Assembly: GCA_016235805.1 (NCBI GenBank)
Contig: JACRIY010000006.1
Span: forward strand, 37,459-101,458
Origin: Rhodocyclales bacterium
GTDB lineage: Bacteria > Pseudomonadota > Gammaproteobacteria > Burkholderiales > Rhodocyclaceae
Length of the DNA: 64,000 nucleotides
Direction of reading: 5' to 3'
The translations under genes were made by a program, and so were the position numbers. The notes under the pieces are model-generated. The model saw nothing but the letters and a program-made list of their open reading frames with translations. It had not been told where the DNA came from and did not search any database. Shown here piece by piece: positions 52,797-60,736 of this stretch; position 1 is the first letter of the stretch; every line of letters starts with the position of its first letter.

Positions 52797-53945
52797 TTAA
52801 TCGCCGGCCTGCAGCCTGACCGCCACATCGCGCTGCTGGCCCTGGCGCAACAGCGTAAGGCGCACGGTATCGCCGACGCGCTGGTCGTCGAGCAGGGCGG
52901 CGAGCTTGTCCATTGCGTCGATCTTCCTGCCATTGACGGCGAGGATGATGTCGCCGGGAATCACCTCGCCGCCGCGTACCGTGACGCCGCGCAGCCCGGC
53001 AGCGGCGGCGGCCGAGCCGGGCGTGACGTCGAGGATCACCACGCCGCGCACGCCGAGCAGCGCCAGCAGGCGTTCGTTCAGCCGCTCGTCGGCTTCGATG
53101 CCCAGCGTCGGCCGCGCATACTTGCCGTGGCGGATCAGTTGCGGCACCACCCGGTTGACGGTATCCACCGGCACCGCGAAGCCGATGCCCGCGCTCGCGC
53201 CGCTGGGGCTGTAGATGGCGGTGTTGATGCCGATCAGGCGTCCGGCGGAATCGAGCAGCGGCCCTCCCGAGTTGCCGGGATTGATCGCGGCGTCGGTCTG
53301 GATCAGGTGGTGGATGCTGCTGCCGCCGTCACCCGAGAGCGAGCGGTCGAGCGCCGAGACGATGCCGCGCGTCAGGGTCCAGTCGAGGCCGAAGGGGTTG
53401 CCGATGGCGAACACCCGTTGCCCGACGCGCAAGTCGCGGCTGCTGCCGACCGGCACCGGCTCCGGCTTGCGAAAGCCGGTGTCGATGCGCAACACGGCGA
53501 TGTCGTGGCGCGGGCTGGTGCCGACCAGGCGCGCCTTGTAGCTGCTGCCGTCGGCCAGTTTGATCATGGCTTCGCTGGCGCCTTCGATGACGTGATGATT
53601 GGTGACGACATGGCCGGCTTCGTCCCAGATGAAGCCGGAGCCGCTGCCGCGCGGCACCGAGAACACGTTGCGGGTCCAGAAGTCGCGCACCCGTTCGCGG
53701 GTGGAAATGAACACGACGGAATCGCGCGTGCGCTCGAACAGGGCGATGGTGGCCTGCTCGTCGGCGGCCAGTTCGCCGCGCGGCGTTACGGGGCGCGGCT
53801 GCACCGCGGCGGACTTGTCCGCCAGCGCCGGCACGAGCAGCAGGGTGCCGGCGAAGGCGGTCAGGAGCAGGACGAAATTGCGCAGGCGGCGGCGCAATGC
53901 CGCGCTGGCACGGCGCGGCGCGAATGTGTGGTCGGTGCGGATCAT
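52797..53945 (-). CDS. HtrA/DegP-like periplasmic serine protease (S1C) with PDZ domain
   Basis: This 382-residue protease has an N-terminal hydrophobic anchor or signal (about residues 22-42, LRNFVLLLTAFAGTLLLVPA), then a trypsin-like domain with the triad His in VVTNHHVIEGAS, Asp in HDIAVLRID and Ser in INPGNSGGPLLD. One PDZ domain follows (about residues 285-380, VTVRGGEVIPGDIILAVNG). With a single PDZ domain and an anchor it resembles DegS/HhoA types more than two-PDZ DegP. It degrades or senses misfolded envelope proteins. ATG at 53945; the open frame beyond is a shadow. Confidence 0.9.
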   Translation of the reverse strand: MIRTDHTFAPRRASAALRRRLRNFVLLLTAFAGTLLLVPALADKSAAVQPRPVTPRGELAADEQATIALFERTRDSVVFISTRERVRDFWTRNVFSVPRGSGSGFIWDEAGHVVTNHHVIEGASEAMIKLADGSSYKARLVGTSPRHDIAVLRIDTGFRKPEPVPVGSSRDLRVGQRVFAIGNPFGLDWTLTRGIVSALDRSLSGDGGSSIHHLIQTDAAINPGNSGGPLLDSAGRLIGINTAIYSPSGASAGIGFAVPVDTVNRVVPQLIRHGKYARPTLGIEADERLNERLLALLGVRGVVILDVTPGSAAAAAGLRGVTVRGGEVIPGDIILAVNGRKIDAMDKLAALLDDQRVGDTVRLTLLRQGQQRDVAVRLQAGD

Positions 53946-54187
53946 AGGCTCGGCTTCTCCACGACAGCAGCAGGCGGGATACGCGACGACCTGCCATGGC
54001 CGGAATGTGGGATTGCCCGGCGCAAGTTCAAGGCGTTCTTGCCAGCCATTTGCAGCCCGGCCATTCAGGGATGAGGATCGGGCGGTTGCCGCCGTAGCTG
54101 CGGCGGAAGACGGACAGGCGTGGCAACCAGGTTTGCCCGAATTGGTGCCGGCGGGAGCGCTGCCGCGGCGTGTAGTTCTTCGTTGCG

Positions 54188-54958
54188 CTATCCGGCCAGC
54201 CCGTCGTAGACCAGCTTGGTGCCGGCCGCCAGCAGCGTCCAGGCCGTGACCAGGTTGAAGCCGCGCATGTCGACGGCGTGCAGCAGGCGGTAGCCGAGGA
54301 AGTAGCCGAGCGGAATCACCGGCGCCAGCAGCAGCGACACGCCGAGGTTGGAAAGGTCGATCAGGCCGAGCTGGGCATAGGGCCCGAGCTTGGCAAAATT
54401 CACCACCGAGAAGAAGATCACCGTGGTGCCGACCATGCGCATCTTGTCCATGTTCTGCGGCATCAGGTATTGCATGATCGGCGGCCCGCCGGCATGCGAG
54501 ACGAAGCTGGTGAAGCCGGCGACGCCGCTCCAGAAGATGCCGGGGCCAAGAGTCGGCGCTGACGGCACGGCGTTGGCGGTGCTGCGCGCGGCGCGGAAAC
54601 GGTCGAGGGCGAAGGCAACCGCCTCGATGCCGATCAGCAGCTTGATCCAGCGCCCGTCGACGTGGCCGAAAGTGAGCCAGCCCAGGGCGATGCCGAGCAT
54701 GGCGCCGGGCAGGATGATGCGCAGGTTGGCCGGGTCGGCGCGGCCGCGGAATACCACCAGGCCGATGACATCGATCGCCAGAAGGATGGGCAGCATCACG
54801 GCGGCGGCGAAGGGTGCCGACACGGCCAGCGCCATCAGCGGCACGCCGAGGCTGCCGGCGGCGCCGCTGAAGCCGGCCTTGGACATGCCGAACAGCAAGG
54901 TGGCGATGACGGCCAGCAGCCAGAAGGCGGCGGGCAGGGTGGCGGCGTGGTCGAACAT
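54188..54958 (-). CDS. TauE/SafE-family membrane exporter
   Basis: This 256-residue protein has about eight transmembrane helices. Diagnostic parts are FGMSKAGFSGAAGSLGVPLMAL in the first repeat and FTSFVSHAGGPPIMQYLMPQ in the second, which are the paired family motifs. Members move sulfite, sulfonates or other anions across the inner membrane; the substrate here is unknown. ATG at 54958. The gene is divergent from the small protein at 55079 and 242 bases from the protease. It holds the repeated word at 54549 (minus strand). Confidence 0.86.
   Translation of the reverse strand: MFDHAATLPAAFWLLAVIATLLFGMSKAGFSGAAGSLGVPLMALAVSAPFAAAVMLPILLAIDVIGLVVFRGRADPANLRIILPGAMLGIALGWLTFGHVDGRWIKLLIGIEAVAFALDRFRAARSTANAVPSAPTLGPGIFWSGVAGFTSFVSHAGGPPIMQYLMPQNMDKMRMVGTTVIFFSVVNFAKLGPYAQLGLIDLSNLGVSLLLAPVIPLGYFLGYRLLHAVDMRGFNLVTAWTLLAAGTKLVYDGLAG
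54549..54559 (-). repeat. Repeated word GCGCCGACTNT, copy 9 (in the TauE gene)
   Basis: Exact match on the minus strand; reads Ala-Pro-Thr-Leu in a hydrophilic loop. Confidence 0.7.
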
Positions 54959-55078
54959 CGCCCGATGATCGCCCAGTTTCCGCCGCCGATCCAGTCGACC
55001 GCCGTCCAAATTGCTCCCGAACCGGACGTCGGCATCGCGCCTCTGGTAGGCTGTGCCGAGGCACAGGGGAGAGCGCTC

Positions 55079-55348
55079 ATGACCAGCAAGATCACCGTGG
55101 CGGCGTCCGAGGTTCGGGTGAACGACCACATCTACAACGGCACCGGCACCAATGCCCATCCCACCTTCGCCTGGGAAACCGTGACCGAGGTGCGACACGA
55201 GGACGGGTTGATCCTGCTGATCACCGGCAACGCGAAGGGTCCGCACGGTGAGTTCTGGCTCGAAGCCGAGGAAGAGATCGTGGTGATCCGCTATCCCGCC
55301 GCGGCGCCAGCGGCGGCCGCAAAACCTAAGGCCGGGCATGGCCGCTGA
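55079..55348 (+). CDS. Small unrecognised protein (89 residues)
   Basis: No family is recognised. The protein looks like a small beta-barrel (TVAASEVRVNDHIYN, WETVTEVRHEDGLILLI, GEFWLEAEEEIVVIRYP) with an Ala/Pro/Lys tail. GGGGAG lies about 7 bases before the ATG and codon use matches the neighbours, so I accept it. It is divergent from the TauE exporter and ends 90 bases before chrB. Confidence 0.6.
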   Translation: MTSKITVAASEVRVNDHIYNGTGTNAHPTFAWETVTEVRHEDGLILLITGNAKGPHGEFWLEAEEEIVVIRYPAAAPAAAAKPKAGHGR

Positions 55349-55379
55349 TACTTGCGGCTGGAAAGACAGAAGCCTGAGC

Positions 55380-55409
55380 TTGTTATAAAGTAACAAATGC
55401 GGTTATAGT
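55380..55409 (+). promoter_or_regulatory. Probable promoter of the chromate operon
   Basis: TTGTTA (55380-55385) and TATAGT (55404-55409) form -35 and -10 elements with an 18-base spacer. The start point would fall near 55416, inside the inverted repeat. Confidence 0.5.
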
Positions 55410-55436
55410 TGCTACATCAATATAGCGATGTAGCAA
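55409..55436 (+). promoter_or_regulatory. Operator-like inverted repeat before chrB
   Basis: TTGCTACATC (55409-55418) and GATGTAGCAA (55427-55436) are exact reverse complements with an 8-base spacer. The site overlaps the end of the -10 element, the start point and the last bases before the ATG (55439). ChrB proteins act as chromate-responsive regulators of their own operon, so ChrB is the obvious candidate to bind here. Confidence 0.65.
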
Positions 55437-55438
55437 AC

Positions 55439-56350
55439 ATGGATTTCCTCGCCCTGTTCGTCAGCCTGCCGGCGCGCCAGACCGCCGGCCGCATGCGCAT
55501 CTGGCGCGCACTGCGCGCGCTGGGCTGTGCCACGTTGCGCGACGGCGTCTATCTGCTGCCCGAGTCGGCCGAACATGCGGCCGCCCTGGCCCGCATCGCC
55601 GGCGAGGTGCTTAGCGTTGCGGGTAGCGCCGACCTTTATCTGCTGGGCGGTCGCGACGTCGCGCAGCAGGCGCGAATCGTCGCGCTGTTCGGGCGCGATG
55701 CCGACTACGCGGAACTGATGCGCGCGATCGGCGCGACCGACGCGGGCGACGGCAAGGCCTTGCGCAGCCTGCGCCGCGACCTGGCGGCGCTGGTCGCCGT
55801 CGATTTTTTCCCCGGCGAAGCGCAGCGCCAAGCCCAGGCGGCACTGGCCGCCCTGGAAGCGGCAGCCACCGGCGAACCGGCGGCCGCGACCGGTGAAATT
55901 CGCCGTGTCGCCAGCGCCGACTTTCAGGGGCGGACCTGGGCGACGCGCAAGAACCTCTGGGTCGACCGCATGGCCTCGGCCTGGCTGATCCGTCGCTTCA
56001 TCGACCAGAAGGCGAAATTCCTCTGGCTGGACAACCCGAAGAAATGCCCGAAGTCGGCCCTCGGTTTCGACTTCGACGGCGCGGCGTTCACCCATGTCGG
56101 CGGTCGCGTCACGTTCGAAGTGCTGGCCGCGAGTTTCGGCCTGGAGGGCGATGCGGCACTGGCGCGGATCGGCGCGATAGTGCATTGCCTCGATGTCGGC
56201 GGCGTGCCGGTGGCCGAAGCTGCCGGCATCGAGGCGGTGCTGGCGGGTCTGCGCGCAGCGGCGGCCGACGACGACGAGCTATTGATCGAGGCGGGTCGCA
56301 TTTTCGACGGCCTCTACAGGAACTACCAGCAGGAGAATCCGCATGACTGA
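55439..56350 (+). CDS. chrB: Chromate resistance protein/regulator ChrB
   Basis: This 303-residue ChrB has an N-terminal part (LFVSLPARQTAGRMRIWRAL, GCATLRDGVYLLP) related to PaaX-like regulators. Its C-terminal domain starts near residue 160 with WATRKNLWVDRMASAWLIRR and includes FDFDGAAFTHVGGRVTFEVL and AIVHCLDVGG. ChrB is needed for full chromate resistance and acts as a chromate-sensing repressor in Ochrobactrum. The ATG at 55439 follows the operator directly, leaving no good Shine-Dalgarno, so the mRNA may be nearly leaderless. The stop overlaps chrA by 8 bases. The repeated word lies at 55914. Confidence 0.88.
   Translation: MDFLALFVSLPARQTAGRMRIWRALRALGCATLRDGVYLLPESAEHAAALARIAGEVLSVAGSADLYLLGGRDVAQQARIVALFGRDADYAELMRAIGATDAGDGKALRSLRRDLAALVAVDFFPGEAQRQAQAALAALEAAATGEPAAATGEIRRVASADFQGRTWATRKNLWVDRMASAWLIRRFIDQKAKFLWLDNPKKCPKSALGFDFDGAAFTHVGGRVTFEVLAASFGLEGDAALARIGAIVHCLDVGGVPVAEAAGIEAVLAGLRAAAADDDELLIEAGRIFDGLYRNYQQENPHD
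55914..55924 (+). repeat. Repeated word GCGCCGACTNT, copy 10 (in chrB)
   Basis: Exact match in the linker between the two ChrB domains; reads Ser-Ala-Asp-Phe. Confidence 0.7.
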
Positions 56351-57680
56351 GCACACGATCGCCGTCCCGCCGGCGCCGACTTTTCTGGAGGCCCTGCGCT
56401 TCTGGTTCAAGCTCGGCTTCATCAGCTTCGGCGGGCCGGCCGGGCAGATCGCGATCATGCACCAGGAGCTGGTCGAGCGACGGCGCTGGATCTCCGAGCA
56501 TCGCTTCCTCCATGCGCTGAACTACTGCATGCTGCTGCCCGGCCCGGAGGCCTGCCAGCTGGCGATCTACACCGGCTGGCTGCTGCACGGCCTGCGCGGC
56601 GGGCTGCTGGCCGGGCTGCTGTTCTTCCTGCCGGCATTCGCGCTGCTGTCCTTGCTGGCCGGGCTGTACCTGGCCTTCGGCGACATGCCGTCGGTGCAGG
56701 GCATCTTCTACGGCATCAAGCCGGCGGTAGTCGCCGTGGTGTTGTTCGCCGCCTGGCGCATTGGCTCGCGCGCGATCAGGAATGGCGTGCTGCTGGCGAT
56801 CGCCGCGCTGGCTTTCGTCGGCATCTTCTTCTTCAAGATCGAATTTCCCTGGATCGTGCTGGCAGCCGGCGTGCTCGGTGCCATCGGCGGCAAGCTGCTG
56901 CCGGGCAAGTTCGGGAGCGGCGGCGGTCATGGCGGCGGCCACAAGGGCTACGGCCCGGCCCTGATCGACGACGACACCCCGCCGCCGGCGCACGCGAGGT
57001 TCACCTGGTTTGGCCTCGTCGCCACCACGCTCGCATTCGTCGCCATCGGCGCAGCCTCGCTGCTGGCGCTGCGCGGCAGTTCCGACCTGTTCCACATGGG
57101 TGAGTTCTTCACCAAGGCAGCCTTCCTCACCATCGGCGGCGCCTATGCCGTGCTGCCCTATGTATATCAGGGCGCCGTCGAGCACTTCGGCTGGCTGAGC
57201 GGGCCGCAGATGATGGATGGCCTGGCGCTGGGCGAGACCACGCCGGGACCGCTGATCATGATCGTGACCTGGGTCGGTTACGTCGGCGGCGTGACCAAGG
57301 CCGTCGCCGGCGGAGCGGTGGCTTCGGGGCTGGCCGGCGCGGCGGTGGCGACCTTCTTCACCTTCCTGCCCAGCTTCTTCTTCATCCTCGCCGGCGGTCC
57401 GCTGGTCGAGGCGACGCGCGGCGAGCTGAAGTTCACCGCGCCGCTGACGGCGATCACGGCCGCCGTGGTCGGCGTCATCCTCAACCTCGCGGCCTTTTTC
57501 GCCTGGCATACGTTCTGGCCGCAGGGCACGGAAGCCGCGCCTTTCGCCGGGCCGTTCGAGTGGCTGCCGGTGCTGATTGCGATCGCCGCCTTCCTTGCCC
57601 TGTGGAAGTACAAGCAGGACATCATGAAGGTGATCGGCATCTGCGCTCTGCTGGGCCTTGGTCTTTCTTTCTTGCGCTGA
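56343..57680 (+). CDS. chrA: Chromate transporter ChrA
   Basis: This 445-residue two-domain CHR transporter has about 12 membrane helices. First-domain motifs are GFISFGGPAGQIAIMH and LLPGPEACQLAIYTGWLLHG. The matching second-domain parts are FTKAAFLTIGGAYAVLPYV and LALGETTPGPLIMIVTWVGY. A charged, His/Gly-rich loop (about residues 185-215) divides the halves. ChrA exports chromate in exchange for protons. It overlaps chrB by 8 bases. The repeated word is at 56373. Confidence 0.93.
   Translation: MTEHTIAVPPAPTFLEALRFWFKLGFISFGGPAGQIAIMHQELVERRRWISEHRFLHALNYCMLLPGPEACQLAIYTGWLLHGLRGGLLAGLLFFLPAFALLSLLAGLYLAFGDMPSVQGIFYGIKPAVVAVVLFAAWRIGSRAIRNGVLLAIAALAFVGIFFFKIEFPWIVLAAGVLGAIGGKLLPGKFGSGGGHGGGHKGYGPALIDDDTPPPAHARFTWFGLVATTLAFVAIGAASLLALRGSSDLFHMGEFFTKAAFLTIGGAYAVLPYVYQGAVEHFGWLSGPQMMDGLALGETTPGPLIMIVTWVGYVGGVTKAVAGGAVASGLAGAAVATFFTFLPSFFFILAGGPLVEATRGELKFTAPLTAITAAVVGVILNLAAFFAWHTFWPQGTEAAPFAGPFEWLPVLIAIAAFLALWKYKQDIMKVIGICALLGLGLSFLR
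56373..56383 (+). repeat. Repeated word GCGCCGACTNT, copy 11 (in chrA)
   Basis: Exact match near the start of chrA; reads Ala-Pro-Thr-Phe. Confidence 0.7.
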
Positions 57681-57692
57681 AGGAGTTCCATC

Positions 57693-58148
57693 ATGAAATG
57701 GATCACCCGCGAACGACCGAAGATCGACCGCATCGCCTGCCCCTGGCTGGTGGCGCGCTTCGTCGATGAGAGTCCGGAGTTCCTCTACGTGCCGGGCGGC
57801 GACGTCATGAAGGTTGCCGCCGAAACCGGCGCGATTCCCTACGACGTGCCGAACGTCGAACTCGGCCACCACGGCGAGTACTGCAGTTTCGACGCCTTCA
57901 TCGAGAAGTACCGGATCGAGGATGCGGCGCTGAACAAGCTGGCCCTGATCGTGCGCGCGGCCGACTGCGGCGCGCCGCAACTGGCGCCGGAGGCAGCGGG
58001 GCTGCTGGCAATTTCGAAGGGGCTGTCGCTCAATCTCGCCGACGATCACGCGATGCTGGCGCAGGGCATGGTGCTCTACGATGCGCTGTACGCCTGGTGC
58101 GCCGATACCCCGCTGAAGAAGGTTGTGCGCTTCCTCAAACGGGAATGA
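57693..58148 (+). CDS. ChrB C-terminal-like domain protein
   Basis: This 151-residue stand-alone copy of the ChrB C-terminal domain has ERPKIDRIACPWLVARFVDE at the start, mirroring the WVDRMASAWLIRRFID block of chrB, then NVELGHHGEYCSFDAFIEKY. The domain may bind metal through Cys/His. It lacks the PaaX-like DNA-binding half and so is an effector or enzyme-like partner, not a regulator. It starts 12 bases after the chrA stop with GAAGGAG upstream, and shares ATGA with the MFS gene. Confidence 0.85.
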   Translation: MKWITRERPKIDRIACPWLVARFVDESPEFLYVPGGDVMKVAAETGAIPYDVPNVELGHHGEYCSFDAFIEKYRIEDAALNKLALIVRAADCGAPQLAPEAAGLLAISKGLSLNLADDHAMLAQGMVLYDALYAWCADTPLKKVVRFLKRE

Positions 58149-59344
58149 GCGTCGTTGCCGGCATGGCGCCGGAGCTGCGCCGGCTGCTGCTCGGTCGCGG
58201 CCTGCGCGCCTTCGTCGATGGTTACGTGGCGGTGCTGCTGCCGGCCTACCTGCTGGCGCTCGGTTACGGAACCTGGCAGGTCGGCCTGCTGAGCACGGCC
58301 ACCTTGCTCGGCTCGGCGCTGGCGACCTTGGCGCTGGGCGCCTGGGGACATCGGGTTTCGTCGCGCATCCTGTTGCTGGGCGCCGCCGTGCTCATGATCG
58401 CGACCGGCCTTGGCTTCGCCGCGCTGTCGGCGTTCTGGCCGCTGCTGCTGGTGGCCTTCGTCGGCACCATGAACCCGAGTGCGGGCGATGTCAGCGTGTT
58501 CCTGCCGCTGGAGCATGCCCGCCTGTCGCAAGCCGCCGACGGCGATGCCCGCACCGGCCTGTTCGCGCGTTACAGCCTGACCGGCAGCCTGTGCGCGGCC
58601 ATCGGTGCGCTGGCCGCCGGAGTACCGGACGCGTTGGCGGCGGCGGGCATCGATCGCTTGCAGGCCCTGCGCTGGATGTTCCTTGCCTACGCCGGCGCGG
58701 GCGCCCTGGTCTGGCTGCTGTATGCGGGGATTCCGCAACAACCGGAGCGCGAACGCAGCGACCCGCCGGCGCCGCTGGGCCCCTCGCGCGGCATCGTGAT
58801 CCGCCTCGCCGCACTGTTCTCGGTCGACTCCTTCGCCGGTGGGCTGGTAGTCAATTCCTTGCTCGCGCTTTGGTTGTTCGAACGTTTCGGACTCTCGCTG
58901 ACGGCGGCAGGGGTGTTCTTTTTCTGGTCCGGCTTGCTCGGGGCATTCTCGCAACTGCTGGCGCCGCGCCTGGCCCGGCGCATCGGCCTGCTCAACACCA
59001 TGGTGTTCACCCACATTCCGGCCAGCCTGTTCCTGATGCTGGCGGCCGTCGCACCCAGCCTGCCCTGGGCACTGGGCCTGCTGCTGGCACGAGCCTCCCT
59101 GTCGCAGATGGATGTGCCGGCACGCTCGGCTTATGTCATTGCGGTGGTCACCCCGGCGGAACGGGCAGCCGCCGCGAGCTTCACGGCGGTACCGCGCAGC
59201 CTGGCGGCAGCCCTGAGCCCGTCGCTGGCGGGCGGCCTGTTCGCGGCCGGCTGGCTGGGCGCCCCCTTGATCGGATGCGCCTGCCTCAAGATCGCTTACG
59301 ACCTTGCCCTGTGGCGGTCGTTTCGCGGGCATGCCATCAGGTAG
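58145..59344 (+). CDS. Major facilitator superfamily transporter of the chromate operon
   Basis: This 399-residue transporter has 12 predicted helices in two halves joined by a charged loop (about residues 195-215, PEREREDPPAP-like). The first-half GRGLRAFVDGYVAVLLPAYLL and TLALGAWGHRVSSRILLLGA (motif A type) support MFS. Related genes commonly sit beside chrA/chrB in proteobacteria, so it may export a by-product or help in resistance. The start ATG at 58145 overlaps the previous stop. The end of the operon is followed 13 bases later by the hyb upstream palindrome. Confidence 0.85.
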   Translation: MSVVAGMAPELRRLLLGRGLRAFVDGYVAVLLPAYLLALGYGTWQVGLLSTATLLGSALATLALGAWGHRVSSRILLLGAAVLMIATGLGFAALSAFWPLLLVAFVGTMNPSAGDVSVFLPLEHARLSQAADGDARTGLFARYSLTGSLCAAIGALAAGVPDALAAAGIDRLQALRWMFLAYAGAGALVWLLYAGIPQQPERERSDPPAPLGPSRGIVIRLAALFSVDSFAGGLVVNSLLALWLFERFGLSLTAAGVFFFWSGLLGAFSQLLAPRLARRIGLLNTMVFTHIPASLFLMLAAVAPSLPWALGLLLARASLSQMDVPARSAYVIAVVTPAERAAAASFTAVPRSLAAALSPSLAGGLFAAGWLGAPLIGCACLKIAYDLALWRSFRGHAIR

Positions 59345-59356
59345 GTGGTTAGTGAG

Positions 59357-59375
59357 TCGGATACCAGGTATCCGA
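59357..59375 (+). promoter_or_regulatory. Palindromic upstream activator site of the hyb operon (inferred)
   Basis: TCGGATACCAGGTATCCGA has perfect 9-base arms around one A. It is centred about 109 bases before the predicted sigma54 start point, the normal distance for a HoxA/HupR-type enhancer-binding activator. It could instead be the end-hairpin of the upstream operon, but a 1-base loop makes that unlikely. Confidence 0.6.
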
Positions 59376-59394
59376 AACAGATACTTTAGGTGGA

Positions 59395-59407
59395 AATCAA
59401 ATCTTTG
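59395..59407 (+). promoter_or_regulatory. IHF binding site consensus
   Basis: AATCAAATCTTTG fits WATCAA-N4-TTR exactly and lies between the palindrome and the sigma54 promoter, where IHF bends the DNA to bring the activator to the polymerase. Confidence 0.6.
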
Positions 59408-59449
59408 CAAGCCATTGAAAGTTTATGGCTGTCGAGAAAAACCTGAATC

Positions 59450-59465
59450 TGGCCCGGGACTTGCG
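59450..59465 (+). promoter_or_regulatory. Sigma54 promoter of hybOABC
   Basis: TGGCCCGGGACTTGCG carries GG (59451-59452) and GC (59463-59464) ten bases apart and matches TGGCAC-N5-TTGCW at all but two positions (A to C in the -24 box, final W to G). The start point would be near 59475, giving a leader of about 50 bases. Hydrogenase promoters of proteobacteria are often RpoN-dependent. Confidence 0.75.
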
Positions 59466-59525
59466 TTTGCCTCTCCCCAAATTCGGACCCGCGTGCGGTC
59501 CGACTCTTGGAGGGGGACAGCAGAC

Positions 59526-60734
59526 ATGGGCAACATCAACGAATTCTTCGATACCGGTCGCACCACGCTGCGCGAGGTCGAGCAGCGGCTCGAAATGCCG
59601 CGCCGCGAGTTCCTGCAGTTCTGCGCCACGCTGGCGGCGACCCTGGGCCTGCCGGCAGGCGCCGAAGCGGCGGTAGCCAAGGCGATCGAGGCGGCCAAGC
59701 GGCCGTCGGTGATCTGGCTGCACTTCCAGGAATGCACGGGTTGCTCCGAGTCGCTGCTGCGCGCCGAGCATCCGACCCTGGAAAAGCTGATCCTCGACGT
59801 CATCTCGCTCGACTACCACGAGACCCTGATGGCCGCCGCCGGCCACCAGGCCGAAGCGGCACGCAAGGACGCCATGAAGGCCAACAAGGGCAAGTACGTG
59901 CTGGTGGTCGAAGGCGCGATTCCGACCAAGGCCAACGGCATCTACTGCAAGATCGGCGGCCAGACCGCGATCGAGATGCTCAAGGAATGCGCGGCCGACG
60001 CCGCCGCGGTGATCGCCATCGGTTCCTGCGCCTCGTGGGGCGGCATGCCCTCGACGATTTCGCCGCTGTCCGATTCCAGCCCGACGGGTTCCGAGGGCGT
60101 GGCGAAAATCCTCGGCAAGCCGGTGATGACCATCCCCGGCTGCCCGCCCAACCCCTACAACTTCCTCGCCGCCGTGGTGCATTTCCTGACCTTCGGCAAG
60201 CTGCCGGAACTGGACAAGCTGGGCCGCCCCAAGTTTGCCTACTCGCGCCTGATCCACGAAAACTGCGAGCGCCGCGCCCACTTCGACGCCGGCCGTTTTG
60301 CCATGGAATTCGGCGACAGCGGCCATCGCCAGGGCTACTGCCTTTACAAGCTGGGCTGCAAGGGCCCCGAGACCTACGCCAACTGCTCGACCCTGGGCTT
60401 CGGCGATGCCGGCGAAAACAACTGGCCGGTCGGCTGCGGCCACCCCTGCATCGGCTGTTCGGAACAGGGCGTCGGCTTCCAGAAGCCGATCCACCAGGTC
60501 GCCAAGATGCTCAACGTGACGCCGCCGCTGCAATACCCGCGCATCGTCGAGGAGCAGGGCACGGCCGCCTCCTTCGCCTCCGCTGCCGCCGTCGCGGCCG
60601 TGGCCGGCGCGGCGGCCGGCGCCGCGATCATGCTGACGCGCAACCTGGGCCTGTCGCACGCGGCCGAGGAAGCCGAGCGGGCCAAGGCCGCGGCCGGGTC
60701 TTCCAAACCCGCTGACGACAAGGCCGGGGCCTGA
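59526..60734 (+). CDS. hybO: Membrane [NiFe] hydrogenase small subunit (HybO-like)
   Basis: This 402-residue small subunit begins with a long Tat leader containing RREFLQFCATLAA and then carries cluster ligands: ECTGCSESLL (proximal), IGSCASWGG, TIPGCPPNPYNF, HENCERRAHF, GCKGPETYANC and HPCIGCSEQGVG (medial and distal). It ends with a hydrophobic anchor (AAAVAAVAGAAAGAAIML, about residues 355-375) and a charged tail. It faces the periplasm and passes electrons from Ni-Fe to HybA/HybB and quinone. The ATG at 59526 has GGAGGGGGAC upstream; earlier open frame lies in the promoter. First gene of hybOABC. Confidence 0.93.
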   Translation: MGNINEFFDTGRTTLREVEQRLEMPRREFLQFCATLAATLGLPAGAEAAVAKAIEAAKRPSVIWLHFQECTGCSESLLRAEHPTLEKLILDVISLDYHETLMAAAGHQAEAARKDAMKANKGKYVLVVEGAIPTKANGIYCKIGGQTAIEMLKECAADAAAVIAIGSCASWGGMPSTISPLSDSSPTGSEGVAKILGKPVMTIPGCPPNPYNFLAAVVHFLTFGKLPELDKLGRPKFAYSRLIHENCERRAHFDAGRFAMEFGDSGHRQGYCLYKLGCKGPETYANCSTLGFGDAGENNWPVGCGHPCIGCSEQGVGFQKPIHQVAKMLNVTPPLQYPRIVEEQGTAASFASAAAVAAVAGAAAGAAIMLTRNLGLSHAAEEAERAKAAAGSSKPADDKAGA

Positions 60735-60736
60735 TC

